Source: Ottowia massiliensis | Lineage (GTDB): Bacteria > Pseudomonadota > Gammaproteobacteria > Burkholderiales > Burkholderiaceae_C | NCBI RefSeq assembly: GCF_900240305.1 | Contig: NZ_LT964854.1 | Location: forward strand, 2,046,001 to 2,110,000 | Length of the DNA stretch: 64,000 nucleotides | Reading direction: 5' to 3' | The notes under the pieces: generated by a model | What the model was told of the DNA's origin: nothing | Database searches by the model: none | What the model saw: the letters and a program-made list of their open reading frames with translations, nothing else | Position numbers and translations under genes: made by a program | Shown: positions 23,568-32,449 of the stretch, one piece after another | How positions within the stretch are numbered: the stretch's first letter is position 1 | Layout: each line of letters begins with the position of its first letter

Positions 23568-25067
23568 TCAGTCCTGCTTCAGGCAGGCAGGCGGAATATA
23601 GGCGCGCCAGCGCACCCGCAGCGGCTCGCGGCCCGGCAGCTTGCCCCACGGCAGCTGCCACTGGCCCTCGCGCACGGCCAGGCCGCGCGCCTCCTCCAGC
23701 AGCGGCGCCGAAGGCGTTTTGCCGCCGCCGGGCCACAGCATCAGGCTGCCGCAGCGCTGCACGCGCCGCGCGTTCATCCACGGAGAGTAGGCCGGGTCGT
23801 CTTCCACCATCACCGAAGGCGGGCCGGGCAGGGCCGAAGCCGCCAGGCCCGACAGCCAGCCGTCGCCGCTCACGCTGTCCAGCGGGCAGCGGCTCAGGGC
23901 CTGCCACTGGGCCTGCACGGCCTGCGCCAGCGCGGCCTGCGGCCAGTCCATGCGCGAAGGCTTGCCGCGCCACTGCGCGCCCCAGGCCAGCAGGGCCGCC
24001 ATCGCCGCCGTCAGCGCCGCCAGCCACACGGCCACCCCCGCCAGCAGGCGGCGGCCCTGCCGCGCCAGAGCCTGCGGATCGCGCGGCAGCAGGCTGACCA
24101 GCATCAGGCCCGACAAGCCCCACATCGGCATGCCCCACTGGTCATGCAGCCCCACGCCCAGCGCCAGCCCCGCCAGCGTCAGCAGCAAGGCCGGAGCCAG
24201 CCCCATGAACCACACGAACAGCAAATCCTCGCGTGCGCGCCGTGGCCGTGAATCAGCCCCGCCCGCCGCAGGCCAGCGCAAACGCGCCCGCGTCAGCAGC
24301 GCCAGCGGCGCGTGGCTGGCGGCCTGCGCGCCCAGGAAGTTCAGCGCGCTGCCGCGCCCGCCGCCGTGCCCCGCCTCCAAGGCGCGCTCATGCGCATAAA
24401 CAAAAGGCAGCCATTCATGCTGCGCCAGCCACAGCGCATGAGGCGAAAAAGCCAGCGCCGCCGCTGCCAGCGCCAGCCACGGCCCCGGCGTGCGCAACAG
24501 GCGGCGCGCGGGCGTGGCCAGCATGAACAGCCCGGCGGCGGCCAGCAGCACCGCCACCGAATACTTCACCATCAGCCCCAGCCCCGCCAGCGCGCCCAGC
24601 AGCAGCCAGAAAGCCGGGTTTCTCTCCGTCAGCGCCACATGAAAGGCCCACAGAAAACCCGCCCACACGGGCAGCTGCGCCAGGTTGTGGTTGAACTCCA
24701 GCGAGGGCAGCGTGTAATAGAACACCGCCAGCAGCAGCGCGCTGCCCAGCGCCGCCTGCGGCGGCTCGAGCACCCGCCGCCCCAGCCGCCATGTCAGCCA
24801 CAGCGCCAGCGCCACGCACAACTGCCCCAGCAAATACGGCCCCAGCGCGCCAAAACAGCGGAAAAACACGTACAGCAGCCAGGAAGAAAGCGGCGGGTGC
24901 TTGTAATAGCCCCACTGCCATTCATGCCCCCAGTAAATGCCCTCCACCACATCCAGCGGGAAACTGGCCGCCAGCGCGGCGGGCAAAGCCGCCCACAATG
25001 AAAAATACGCCAGCAACCCCGCCAGCCCGGCGAGCGCCTGGCGGCGCGTCAAAATACTTTCCGTCAT
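23568..25067 (-). CDS. GT39-family (ArnT-like) glycosyltransferase
   Basis: A 499-residue polytopic membrane protein of the ArnT/PMT type, which uses polyprenyl-phosphate sugars as donors at the outer face of the inner membrane. The hallmark periplasmic loop with the acidic residue (ALAASFPLDVVEGIYWGHEW and GYYKHPPLSSWL) follows the first helix. The KHPPL motif and the long run of helices to about residue 360, followed by a soluble C-terminal domain, fit the family. ATG 25067 is the first ATG after an FNR-like palindrome. The acceptor is unknown; LPS or another glycan is likely. Confidence 0.88.
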   Translation of the reverse strand: MTESILTRRQALAGLAGLLAYFSLWAALPAALAASFPLDVVEGIYWGHEWQWGYYKHPPLSSWLLYVFFRCFGALGPYLLGQLCVALALWLTWRLGRRVLEPPQAALGSALLLAVFYYTLPSLEFNHNLAQLPVWAGFLWAFHVALTERNPAFWLLLGALAGLGLMVKYSVAVLLAAAGLFMLATPARRLLRTPGPWLALAAAALAFSPHALWLAQHEWLPFVYAHERALEAGHGGGRGSALNFLGAQAASHAPLALLTRARLRWPAAGGADSRPRRAREDLLFVWFMGLAPALLLTLAGLALGVGLHDQWGMPMWGLSGLMLVSLLPRDPQALARQGRRLLAGVAVWLAALTAAMAALLAWGAQWRGKPSRMDWPQAALAQAVQAQWQALSRCPLDSVSGDGWLSGLAASALPGPPSVMVEDDPAYSPWMNARRVQRCGSLMLWPGGGKTPSAPLLEEARGLAVREGQWQLPWGKLPGREPLRVRWRAYIPPACLKQD

Positions 25068-25089
25068 TGTTCTGCCTGCCCTGATTTTC

Positions 25090-25103
25090 TTGATGAAAAT
25101 CAA
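25090..25103. promoter_or_regulatory. Perfect FNR/ANR-type site
   Basis: TTGATGAAAATCAA matches TTGAT-N4-ATCAA exactly. It lies 23 bases upstream of the GT39 start, so binding could repress or activate this gene according to oxygen status. The consensus is established for FNR/ANR; binding here is inferred. Confidence 0.6.
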
Positions 25104-25216
25104 GATACATTCACTCCATTCAATTTGGCGTCAGGGGCCTTATTCGCCAGAACGCCGGATGGCGCGCGATGCTAGCGTATAACTGCGTATGGCTCGGCGC
25201 GGCCCGGCGCAATAGC

Positions 25217-25230
25217 TTGATTTTTGTCAA
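25217..25230. promoter_or_regulatory. Near-perfect FNR/ANR-type site
   Basis: TTGATTTTTGTCAA is one base from TTGAT-N4-ATCAA. Together with the site at 25090 it makes a pair about 127 bases apart in the same intergenic region. Confidence 0.5.
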
Positions 25231-25775
25231 GCGCAAAGACGGGCGGGCTTTCCAGGCGGACGCCATTGAACCGCTCCCGAACCGCTATTGAAGTGCCGCC
25301 GCGCCGCGCTTTTGACCGGCTTTCCGTGAGAAACGGCTGCGGGCCGCGCGGCCTTGCCTGCCTGAAACGCAATGGCGCATGAAAAAATGATTCCGTGAAA
25401 TCGCGCCGGAAGAAAACCTGATTAATCTTGTGGATTCAAAAAGTCCTGCCAGGAGGCAAGGCATCATTCGGCGCAGGGCGCGGCGGGCCTGGCCGAAGCT
25501 GAAAAAAGCAAAAAGGAGCATCCCGCATCCGCTTGATCCGGGGCGTGTTTTCGGCACGCCTGCCGCAGGGTATTGCATCAAATGAATGTGAGCGCGAATA
25601 TTTGAATATCCAGAAAATGCCTGGCAGGCAAATCATGAATCGCGCTGGCGCGTTTCGCGCGCTGAAAGCCTGAAAATCACTTTCATATTGCCGCAAAAGC
25701 CCGCTCCAGCCCGCGCGCGAATTTGCGCCGGGGGCGGTGGCAGGCCGCGCTGCGCCGCCCCATAATCGCCGCCCC

Positions 25776-26423
25776 ATGGATCTGATTGCGCAACTTCTTG
25801 ACTTCGTTTTGCATGTGGACAGGCACCTGGGCGCCTTCGTGGCCGATTACGGCGCGTGGGTGTATGCGCTGCTGTTTTTCATCGTGTTCGTGGAAACGGG
25901 CGTGGTGGTGATGCCGTTTTTGCCGGGCGATTCGCTGCTGTTCATCACCGGCGCGCTGGCCGGCGCGGGGCTGGTGGATCTGCCGCTGGCCTGCCTGGCG
26001 CTGCTGGCGGCGGCCATTGCGGGCGACCAGTGCAACTACGCCATTGGCCGCTACGTTGGCCCCAAGGTTTTTCACTGGGAAAACTCGCGCCTGTTCAACC
26101 GCCGGGCGTTTGACGCGGCGCACGCTTTCTACGAACGCCACGGCGGCGTGACGGTGATCGTGGCGCGCTTCATGCCCTTCATCCGCACCTTCGCGCCCTT
26201 TGTGGCGGGCGTGGCGGCCATGAGCCGCAGGCGCTTCACGCTGTTCAACGTGGCGGGGGCGTTCGTCTGGGTGATAGGCCTGTGCCTGGCGGGCTACTGG
26301 TTTGGCAACCTGCCGTGGGTGCAGGCGCATTTGAGCAAGATCATCTGGGCCATGATCATCCTGCCGGGCCTGGCCGCGCTGCTGGGCGGCTGGCGCGCGC
26401 GGCGCAGGCCCTCAGCAGCCTGA
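25776..26423 (+). CDS. DedA-family membrane protein
   Basis: A 215-residue DedA/SNARE-associated membrane protein. Family motifs: FVETGVVVMPFLPGDSLLFI near residues 43-62, the GxxxxY region ending GPKVFHWEN, and the conserved FYERHGGVTVIVARFMPFIR TF block with its essential arginine. Members work in envelope homeostasis, several as undecaprenyl-phosphate or phospholipid flippases. ATG 25776 gives the usual N-terminus. It is divergent from the GT39 gene; a functional link through polyprenyl phosphate is plausible but unproven. Confidence 0.9.
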   Translation: MDLIAQLLDFVLHVDRHLGAFVADYGAWVYALLFFIVFVETGVVVMPFLPGDSLLFITGALAGAGLVDLPLACLALLAAAIAGDQCNYAIGRYVGPKVFHWENSRLFNRRAFDAAHAFYERHGGVTVIVARFMPFIRTFAPFVAGVAAMSRRRFTLFNVAGAFVWVIGLCLAGYWFGNLPWVQAHLSKIIWAMIILPGLAALLGGWRARRRPSAA

Positions 26424-26867
26424 GCGCCTGCCCAGAAAGCCTGCCCGGCACTTGAACAAGCCCTGAAGCCGGGGCTGCCGGACGGCCCCGCCCGCTGGAA
26501 AAACATCAAAAACAAGAGCGGATTCAATGGGGTGAAAATGCCGCTTTGCGCAATCTCTACTAGGACATCTTGCTATGAATGCAGGAGCGAAACAGAGCCG
26601 CGCATTCAGCCTTGCCCGCGCCCTGAAGCCGCTTTGAGTTTGCGGCGCGAGCCAAAAATGGCCGCGCAAAACCGCGCGCGGAAATAAACAGGGTTAAGCC
26701 GGCCAGGGCCTGAAAGCCTGTTTGCCATCTGGCCGTGGGCGCGAAAAGCGCGAAAATCCGTTTTGCCGTGATTTTCACGGTATTCAAATGAGAAAACCGC
26801 GCGGGTTTGCGGCATTTGGCCGCCTGCCCGCCCGGCATAAACACTGTTTTGGGAAAGGAGAGAGACC
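26424..26867. other. 444-base gap with repeat copy 7
   Basis: Holds repeat copy 7 and the ribosome site of the next gene. Nothing else is recognisable. Confidence 0.5.
26502..26591 (-). repeat. Interspersed ~90-bp repeat, copy 7
   Basis: Minus-strand reading: TCGCTCCTGCATTCATAGC, core GTCCTAGTAGAGATTGCGC, and right arm TTGAATCCGCTCTTGTTTTT. Lies between dedA and the DUF1840 gene. Confidence 0.87.
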
Positions 26868-27200
26868 ATGCTCTACAAATTCAAATCGCAGGCGGCGGCT
26901 GAAGTCATCATGCTGCAATCGAGCGCCGAGGAACTGCTCAAAATCATCGGCAAGGCGCCGGGCGCCACGGGCATCATCACGGTGGAGCAGATTCCGGCGG
27001 CCATTGCCGCGCTGCGGCAGGCGGTGGCCGAAAGCGAAGCGGCGGAAAAAAGCCGAGCCGAGGCAAGCGCCGCGCCAGATGGCGAGGGCGATGACGAAGA
27101 AGCCGATGAGCCGGTGCTGCCCCATCAGCTGGTGGCCCCCTTCGTGCGCCTGCTGGAAGCCAGCGCGGCCGAAGGCAAGGCCGTGGTATGGGGCGTGTGA
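26868..27200 (+). CDS. DUF1840 domain protein
   Basis: A 110-residue cytoplasmic protein matching the DUF1840 family: MLYKFKSQAAAEVIMLQSS, AEELLKIIGKAPGATGIITV, EQIPAAIAALRQAV, then an acidic linker (GEGDDEEADEP) and the closing LPHQLVAPFVRLLEASAAEG KAVVWGV. The family is confined mostly to betaproteobacteria and has no known function. GGAAAGGAGAGAG just upstream is a strong ribosome site. Confidence 0.9.
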   Translation: MLYKFKSQAAAEVIMLQSSAEELLKIIGKAPGATGIITVEQIPAAIAALRQAVAESEAAEKSRAEASAAPDGEGDDEEADEPVLPHQLVAPFVRLLEASAAEGKAVVWGV

Positions 27201-27452
27201 AAGCTGCTGCGCCGCCCGCCGGGCGGCGCCTGGCAGCCCGGCCTGCCGCGTCTTTTTGCTCCAGCCTTTTCGGCTCGGCCTTTCGCCTCTTGCGGGCAGG
27301 CCGTGAAGGGTCCGGGGCGCTGGGCCATCCGGAAAACCGCCGCGCCTGGTTGCAGGCTGCGGCGTTTTTTTTGCGTGGCGGCGGCAGTAATTGTCAATCG
27401 GGCTATTTTTTTGAGTCTTTCGTGAAATTTTGTTTCCCAATCCGCTAACTTC

Positions 27453-28403
27453 ATGGGCATGACGACTGCAACTTCTGTTTCTCCTCAAATCACCGAAAAA
27501 ATCCGGGCCGTGCTGCGCCAGCTCAATGGCGTGATCGCCGGCAAGCCCGCGCAGGTGCAGGGCAGCGTGGTGTGCCTGCTGGCGGGCGGCCATTTGCTGA
27601 TTGAAGACGTGCCCGGCGTGGGCAAAACCACGCTGGCGCAGGCGCTGGCGCGCACCTTCGGGCTGGCGTTCTCGCGCGTGCAGTTCACGGCCGATCTGAT
27701 GCCCAGCGATCTTTCCGGCGTGTCGGTGTATGACCGCGCGAGCGAGCGCTTTACCTTTCACCCCGGCCCCGTGTTTTCGCAAGTGCTGCTGGCCGACGAA
27801 ATCAACCGCGCCAGCCCCAAGACGCAAAGCGCGCTGCTGGAAGCGATGGAAGAAAAGCAGGTGAGCGTGGAAGGCGAAACGCGCCCGCTGCCTTCGCCTT
27901 TTTTCGTGATTGCCACGCAAAACCCGCTGGAGCAGCTGGGCACCTACGCGCTGCCCGAATCGCAGCTGGACCGCTTTCTGATGCGCATCAGCCTGGGCTA
28001 CCCCGACCGCGCCGCCGAGCGCGCCCTGCTGGCGGGCCAAAGCCGCCGCGAGATGCTGGAGACGCTGCCGCCCGTGCTCTCGGCCGCCGATCTGGCCGCG
28101 CTGCAAGCGGCTGTCGATCAGGTGCATGTGGCCGATCCGCTGCTGGACTACGTGCAGGAGCTGATCGCCGCCACGCGCTCGGGCCAGTGGTTTGCGCAGG
28201 GGCTGTCGCCGCGCGCGGGCATCGCCCTCATGCGCGCCGCGCGCGCGCAGGCGCTGATCGAGGGGCGCAACTACGTGGCCCCGGACGATGTGCAGGCCAT
28301 CTTCCCGCAGTGCGCCGCCCACCGCATGACGCCCGCCAGCGCCGCAGGCCGGGGCGCGCTGGAGCAGACGCAGGCCATGCTGGAAGCGGTGCCGCTGCCG
28401 TGA
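27453..28403 (+). CDS. MoxR-family AAA ATPase
   Basis: A 316-residue AAA+ ATPase of the MoxR type: Walker A EDVPGVGKTTLAQAL, MoxR-specific QFTADLMPSDLSGVSVYD, Walker B LLADEINRASPKTQSALLEA with MEEKQVSVEG, and sensor region VIATQNPLEQLGTYALPESQ. MoxR proteins act as chaperone-like remodelers, usually with DUF58 and von Willebrand factor partners. The next gene is a DUF58 protein and then a TgpA-type transglutaminase, the common three-gene module. ATG 27453 or the in-frame ATG 27459 could initiate. Confidence 0.93.
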   Translation: MGMTTATSVSPQITEKIRAVLRQLNGVIAGKPAQVQGSVVCLLAGGHLLIEDVPGVGKTTLAQALARTFGLAFSRVQFTADLMPSDLSGVSVYDRASERFTFHPGPVFSQVLLADEINRASPKTQSALLEAMEEKQVSVEGETRPLPSPFFVIATQNPLEQLGTYALPESQLDRFLMRISLGYPDRAAERALLAGQSRREMLETLPPVLSAADLAALQAAVDQVHVADPLLDYVQELIAATRSGQWFAQGLSPRAGIALMRAARAQALIEGRNYVAPDDVQAIFPQCAAHRMTPASAAGRGALEQTQAMLEAVPLP

Positions 28404-28550
28404 ACGCCGGGCGAAAAAGGGGATTGACGCCGCGCCAAGGCCCGGCAAGCGGGCTCCAACCGTTTTTTTCGCAGCCGCCGGCCTGGAAATACGCCGGTGC
28501 GCATGCGAAAAGCGGATTTGAAAAACACGAAATGGCGCGAATCGGCTGAT

Positions 28551-28594
28551 TCAAAAGCGAATTCAAAAGCGAATCCAAAACCGCAAAAGCGAAT
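28551..28594 (+). repeat. Short direct repeats TTCAAAAGCGAA
   Basis: Three successive copies of a 12-14-base word (TTCAAAAGCGAATTC, TTCAAAAGCGAATCC, AACCGCAAAAGCGAATCG) just before the DUF58 gene. It looks like slippage expansion. Confidence 0.6.
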
Positions 28595-28644
28595 CGACCG
28601 CCTGTTTCCAGAGCCGGAAAAACCACAAAAACCGCAGAAAAACC

Positions 28645-29634
28645 ATGACCGCTCCAACCCTCCGCGCCCCCCGCTGGTGGCAGTGGCGCGCGCGCCTGCG
28701 CCAGTGGTGGCAGGGCCGCCTGACGGCGGCCGACGCCGTGCTGCTCACGCAGCGCAACGTGTACATCCTGCCCACGCGGGCGGGGCTGATGCTGGCCCTC
28801 ACGCTGGGCGTGCTGCTGATTGCCTCCATCAACTACCAGCTCAATCTGGGCTACCTCTTTACCTTTTTGCTGGCCGGGTGCGCGGCGGCGGGCGTATGGG
28901 TGGGGCACGGCACTTTGCGCGGGCTGGGGCTGAAGCTCTTGCCGCCGCAGCCGGTGTTTGCGGGGCAGCCGGCGTTTCTGGACGTGCGCCTGTCCAGCGC
29001 GCGCGCCGCGCCGCGCCATGCCATTGGCCTGGCGGTGATGGGCGCAGGCCGCGAAGACGCGCGCTGGGCCTGGGCCGACGTGCCCGCGCGCGGCGAGGCG
29101 GCGCTGCAAACGAGCTTTTGCCCCGCGCGGCGCGGCCTGCACGCCGCGCCTTTGCTGGTGGTGCAGACGCTTTTTCCGCTGGGCGCTTTCCGCATCTGGA
29201 CGGTGTGGAAGCCTGCCGCCCAGGTGCTGGCCTGGCCCGCGCCGGAGGTGAACGCGCCGCCGCTGCCCGTGGGCGAGGCGCGCGCGGGCGCGGGGCAGGC
29301 CGCCAGCCGCGAGCGCGCGCCGGGCGAGTTTGACGGCGTGCGCCCCTGGCAGCACGGCGACACGCTGCGGCAGGTGGTGTGGAAGAAGTTCGCCAAATCC
29401 GGCGAGCTGGTCAGCCGCGACGCGCAGCACTTGCAGCGCCAGCAGCTGTGGCTGGACTTTGCCCGCACGGGCGCGCCTGATGCGGAATCGCGCCTGTCGC
29501 GCCTGGCGGCCTGGGTGCTGGCGGCTGACGCGCGCCAGCTGGAATACGGCCTGCGCCTGCCGGGGCTGGAAATCGAGCCTGACAGCGGCGCAGCGCACAA
29601 GCTGCGCTGCCTGCGGGCGCTGGCGCTGTGCTGA
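28645..29634 (+). CDS. DUF58 domain membrane protein
   Basis: A 329-residue protein with two N-terminal helices (GLMLALTLGVLLIASINY and LGYLFTFLLAGCAAAGVWVG) followed by a soluble domain ending in the DUF58 signature GEFDGVRPWQHGDTLRQVVW KKFAKSGELVSRD. It fits the second component of the MoxR-DUF58-TgpA module, with unknown but envelope-associated function. The stretch from about residue 200 to 230 is Ala/Gly/Pro-rich. Repeat copy 8 separates it from tgpA, which is odd for genes usually coupled. Confidence 0.9.
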   Translation: MTAPTLRAPRWWQWRARLRQWWQGRLTAADAVLLTQRNVYILPTRAGLMLALTLGVLLIASINYQLNLGYLFTFLLAGCAAAGVWVGHGTLRGLGLKLLPPQPVFAGQPAFLDVRLSSARAAPRHAIGLAVMGAGREDARWAWADVPARGEAALQTSFCPARRGLHAAPLLVVQTLFPLGAFRIWTVWKPAAQVLAWPAPEVNAPPLPVGEARAGAGQAASRERAPGEFDGVRPWQHGDTLRQVVWKKFAKSGELVSRDAQHLQRQQLWLDFARTGAPDAESRLSRLAAWVLAADARQLEYGLRLPGLEIEPDSGAAHKLRCLRALALC

Positions 29635-29728
29635 GAGACTGCCGCCCGTTCCGGTTTTCAGGCTTTCGCCCCGCAGGGTCAGACTCTGAACAGGCTCCCA
29701 AAAAACCGCAGGCGAACACCCCGTTATT

Positions 29729-29815
29729 TCGCTCCTTGATTCATAGCATGATGTCCTAGTGGAAACTGCGCAGAAGCCGTTTTTATGCCGCTTTATTTGC
29801 TCCTCTTTCTGATGC
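29729..29815 (+). repeat. Interspersed ~90-bp repeat, copy 8
   Basis: One of the best-conserved copies. Left arm CGCTCCTTGATTCATAGC, core GTCCTAGTGGAAACTGCGC, AGAAGCCGTTTTTATG, right arm TTATTTGCTCCTCTTTCTGA. It interrupts the DUF58-tgpA pair. The word GACTCTGAACAGGCTC lies 40 bases to its left. Confidence 0.9.
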
Positions 29816-29846
29816 TGCCGGGCCACGGCCTGCCGCCGCTGACCAC

Positions 29847-31952
29847 ATGAACGCTTTCAGACAACGCCTTGCCAGCCTGCCGCGCGACGCGCGCGACACC
29901 TTGTTTCTGCTGCTCGTGATCGCCTGGGTGGTGCTGCCGCACACGGGCAGCCTGCCCGTCTGGTGCAGCGCGCTGGCCGCTGGCGTGCTGCTGTGGCGCG
30001 GCCGCCTGGCTGTGGCGCAGCGGCCCCTGCCGGGGCGCTGGGCGCTGCTGGCGGCGCTGGGGCTGGCGCTGGCGGGCACGCTGTTTTCCTACCGCACGCT
30101 GCTGGGGCGCGAGGCGGGCGTGGCGCTGCTGGCGGCGCTGCTGGCGCTCAAGACGCTGGAGCTGCGCGCGCGGCGCGATGCCTTCGTGGTGTTCTTCCTG
30201 GGCTTTTTCCTGCTGCTGGCGGGCTTTTTCAACTCGCAGTCCATGCTGGCGGCCGCCGCCGCGCTGCTGGGGCTGCTGGGGCTGCTGACGGCGCTGGTCA
30301 ATGCCCACCGGCCCGTGGGGCGGCCCAGCCTGCTGGAATCGGCCCGCATGGCCGGCTGGCTGGCGCTGACGGGCGCGCCGCTGATGCTGGCGCTGTTTCT
30401 GCTTTTTCCGCGCTTTGCGCCGCTGTGGGGCCTGCCCAGTGACGCACTGCAAGGCAAGACGGGCCTGTCTTCCAGCATGGAAGTGGGCAGCGTGGCCAAG
30501 CTGGCGCTGGACGAAGGCATCGCCATGCGCATCAAGTTCGACGGCAGCCCGCCGCCGCAAAGCGCGCTGTACTTTCGCGGCCCCGTGCTCTCGCACTTTG
30601 ACGGACGGCGTTGGACGGCCGCCGCGCCAGGCCCTGGCAGCCGCGCAGACGGCAGCCAGAGCGGGCGCGGCCCCGAAGGCCCCGAAGACGCGGCCACCCT
30701 CATGCCCGGCCCCGGCGACTTGCAGGTGGCGGGCAGCCCCGTGCGCTACGAAGTCACGCTGGAGCCTAGCCAGCGCCTGTGGCTGCTGCCGCTGGACGTG
30801 GCCAGCCAGCCGCTTGAGCTGCCTGCGGGCATGCGCGCGCGCATGACGGCCGACATGCAATGGATGAGCTGGCGGCCCATCACCGACTTGCTGCGCTACC
30901 GCGCCGTGAGCCATCCGCAGTTTCGCTACGGCCTCAAAAACCCTTTTCGCAAAGACCGCCCGCCCGATCTGCGCCCCTGGCTGCAACTGCCCGCCGGCAG
31001 CAACCCGCGCACGCAGGCGCTGGCCGGGCAAATGCGCCAGCAAACCGGCGGCGACGCGCGCGCGCTGATGCAAGCTGCCCTGCAACGCCTGCGCACGGGC
31101 GGCTACACCTACACGCTGGAGCCGGGCGTCAGCGGCCAGCACAGCGCCGACACGTTCTGGTTTGACTCCAAAGAGGGCTTCTGCGAGCACATTGCCTCGG
31201 CCTTTGTGCTGCTCATGCGCGGCGCGGGCGTGCCTGCGCGCATCGTCACCGGCTTTCAGGGCGGCGAACTCAACAGCGTGGACGGCTACTGGGCCGTGCG
31301 CAACGCCGACGCCCACGCCTGGGCCGAAGTGTGGCTGCCAGATGAAGGCTGGACGCGGGTGGACCCCACCGGCGCCGTCATGCCCGGCCGCATCGGCCAG
31401 TACCAGCGCCTGCGCGCGCCCGACGGGCTGATGGCCGGCGCCATCAACACCCTCAGCCCCGGCCTGCTGGCGCAGCTGCGCGCCTTGTGGGAAGCGGCGG
31501 ACAACTCCTGGAAGCAGTGGGTCATCAACTACACGCAAACCCGCCAGTTCGACCTGATGAAAAGCCTGGGCATGCGCAACCCCGACTGGATGAGCCTGCT
31601 GCGCCTGAGCGGCATCTTGCTGGCGCTGGCGGGCCTGGCCGCCGTCGGCTGGGCCTTGTGGGAGCGCCGCCAGCGCGACCCCTGGCTGCGCGCCCTGGCC
31701 CATGCCCGCCAGCGGCTGGCGCAAGCGGGCCTGCCCCTGCCCGCCAGCGCCACGCCGCGCGCGCTGGCCGCCGCCGTGCAGGCCGCCCCCTGGCCCCAAG
31801 AGCTGCGCCAGCCGTGGCGGCAAAGCCTGCTGGCGCTGGAAGCCTGGCGCTATGCGCCGCCTGCCAGCGGCCACGGCCACAGCGCATCGGCGCTGGCCGC
31901 CCTGCGCCGCCAGTTGCAGCGCCTGCCGCTGCCCGCGCCGCCGAAAAGATAA
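29847..31952 (+). CDS. TgpA-type membrane transglutaminase (DUF3488/DUF4129)
   Basis: A 701-residue protein with about six N-terminal membrane helices (DUF3488), a large periplasmic transglutaminase-like domain, a further helix (ILLALAGLAAVGWALW) and a C-terminal cytoplasmic tail. The catalytic triad is visible: Cys in KEGFCEHIASAF, His in NADAHAWAEVW and Asp in TRVDPTGAV. This closes the MoxR-DUF58-TgpA module. Relatives such as Pseudomonas TgpA are essential or growth-related, with substrates unknown. ATG 29847 begins MNAFRQRLASLPRDARDTLF, a normal N-terminus. Confidence 0.92.
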   Translation: MNAFRQRLASLPRDARDTLFLLLVIAWVVLPHTGSLPVWCSALAAGVLLWRGRLAVAQRPLPGRWALLAALGLALAGTLFSYRTLLGREAGVALLAALLALKTLELRARRDAFVVFFLGFFLLLAGFFNSQSMLAAAAALLGLLGLLTALVNAHRPVGRPSLLESARMAGWLALTGAPLMLALFLLFPRFAPLWGLPSDALQGKTGLSSSMEVGSVAKLALDEGIAMRIKFDGSPPPQSALYFRGPVLSHFDGRRWTAAAPGPGSRADGSQSGRGPEGPEDAATLMPGPGDLQVAGSPVRYEVTLEPSQRLWLLPLDVASQPLELPAGMRARMTADMQWMSWRPITDLLRYRAVSHPQFRYGLKNPFRKDRPPDLRPWLQLPAGSNPRTQALAGQMRQQTGGDARALMQAALQRLRTGGYTYTLEPGVSGQHSADTFWFDSKEGFCEHIASAFVLLMRGAGVPARIVTGFQGGELNSVDGYWAVRNADAHAWAEVWLPDEGWTRVDPTGAVMPGRIGQYQRLRAPDGLMAGAINTLSPGLLAQLRALWEAADNSWKQWVINYTQTRQFDLMKSLGMRNPDWMSLLRLSGILLALAGLAAVGWALWERRQRDPWLRALAHARQRLAQAGLPLPASATPRALAAAVQAAPWPQELRQPWRQSLLALEAWRYAPPASGHGHSASALAALRRQLQRLPLPAPPKR

Positions 31953-31989
31953 TGCGCCGCTTTGCCCTTTTCACTCTTTCCGACTTTTT

Positions 31990-32415
31990 ATGCGAATCGA
32001 ACTGCCCGATCTTTCCCAGCGCCAGCCCATGCACGAAAGCCTGATTGCCATCCGCTGGGGCGACATGGACGCGCTCGGCCATGTGAACAACAGCGTGTAT
32101 CTGCAATACATGGACGTGGCGCGCGTGGACTGGCTGCACAAAATCGGCTGCCCGGTGGACCCGCGCGGCTTCGGGCCGGTGGTGATTAACGCCTTCTGCA
32201 ATTTTCACCGCCAGTTTGAATATCCGGGCCAGGTGCTTTTGAAAATGTACGCGGGCGAATCAGGCCGCAGCTCGTTTGAAACCTGGGTGACCATGGAAAA
32301 AGCCGAAAAACCCGGCGAAATCTGCGCCAGCGGCGGCGCCACCATCATCTGGGTCGATCGACAGGCGCAAAAATCGGCGCCATTGCCGGACTGGTTGCGC
32401 GCGCTGCTGAGCTGA
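31990..32415 (+). CDS. Acyl-CoA thioesterase, hotdog fold (4HBT)
   Basis: A 141-residue hotdog-fold thioesterase. The WGDMDALGHVNNSVYLQYMD segment carries the catalytic Asp and conserved HVNN of the 4-hydroxybenzoyl-CoA thioesterase class. VNAFCNFHRQFEYPGQVLLK style strands follow. Substrate is not predictable beyond acyl-CoA. It lies 37 bases after tgpA on the same strand and may share its transcript. Confidence 0.9.
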   Translation: MRIELPDLSQRQPMHESLIAIRWGDMDALGHVNNSVYLQYMDVARVDWLHKIGCPVDPRGFGPVVINAFCNFHRQFEYPGQVLLKMYAGESGRSSFETWVTMEKAEKPGEICASGGATIIWVDRQAQKSAPLPDWLRALLS

Positions 32416-32449
32416 CGTTTTTCTTTTTTCAATCAATCGGACTTTCATC

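Larger units (their letters stand above)
25068..25775. other. 708-base gap between divergent genes, FNR-like sites
   Basis: Separates GT39 (minus) from dedA (plus). It contains two FNR/ANR-like palindromes listed separately and no member of the 90-bp family. No gene is supported. Confidence 0.5.
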
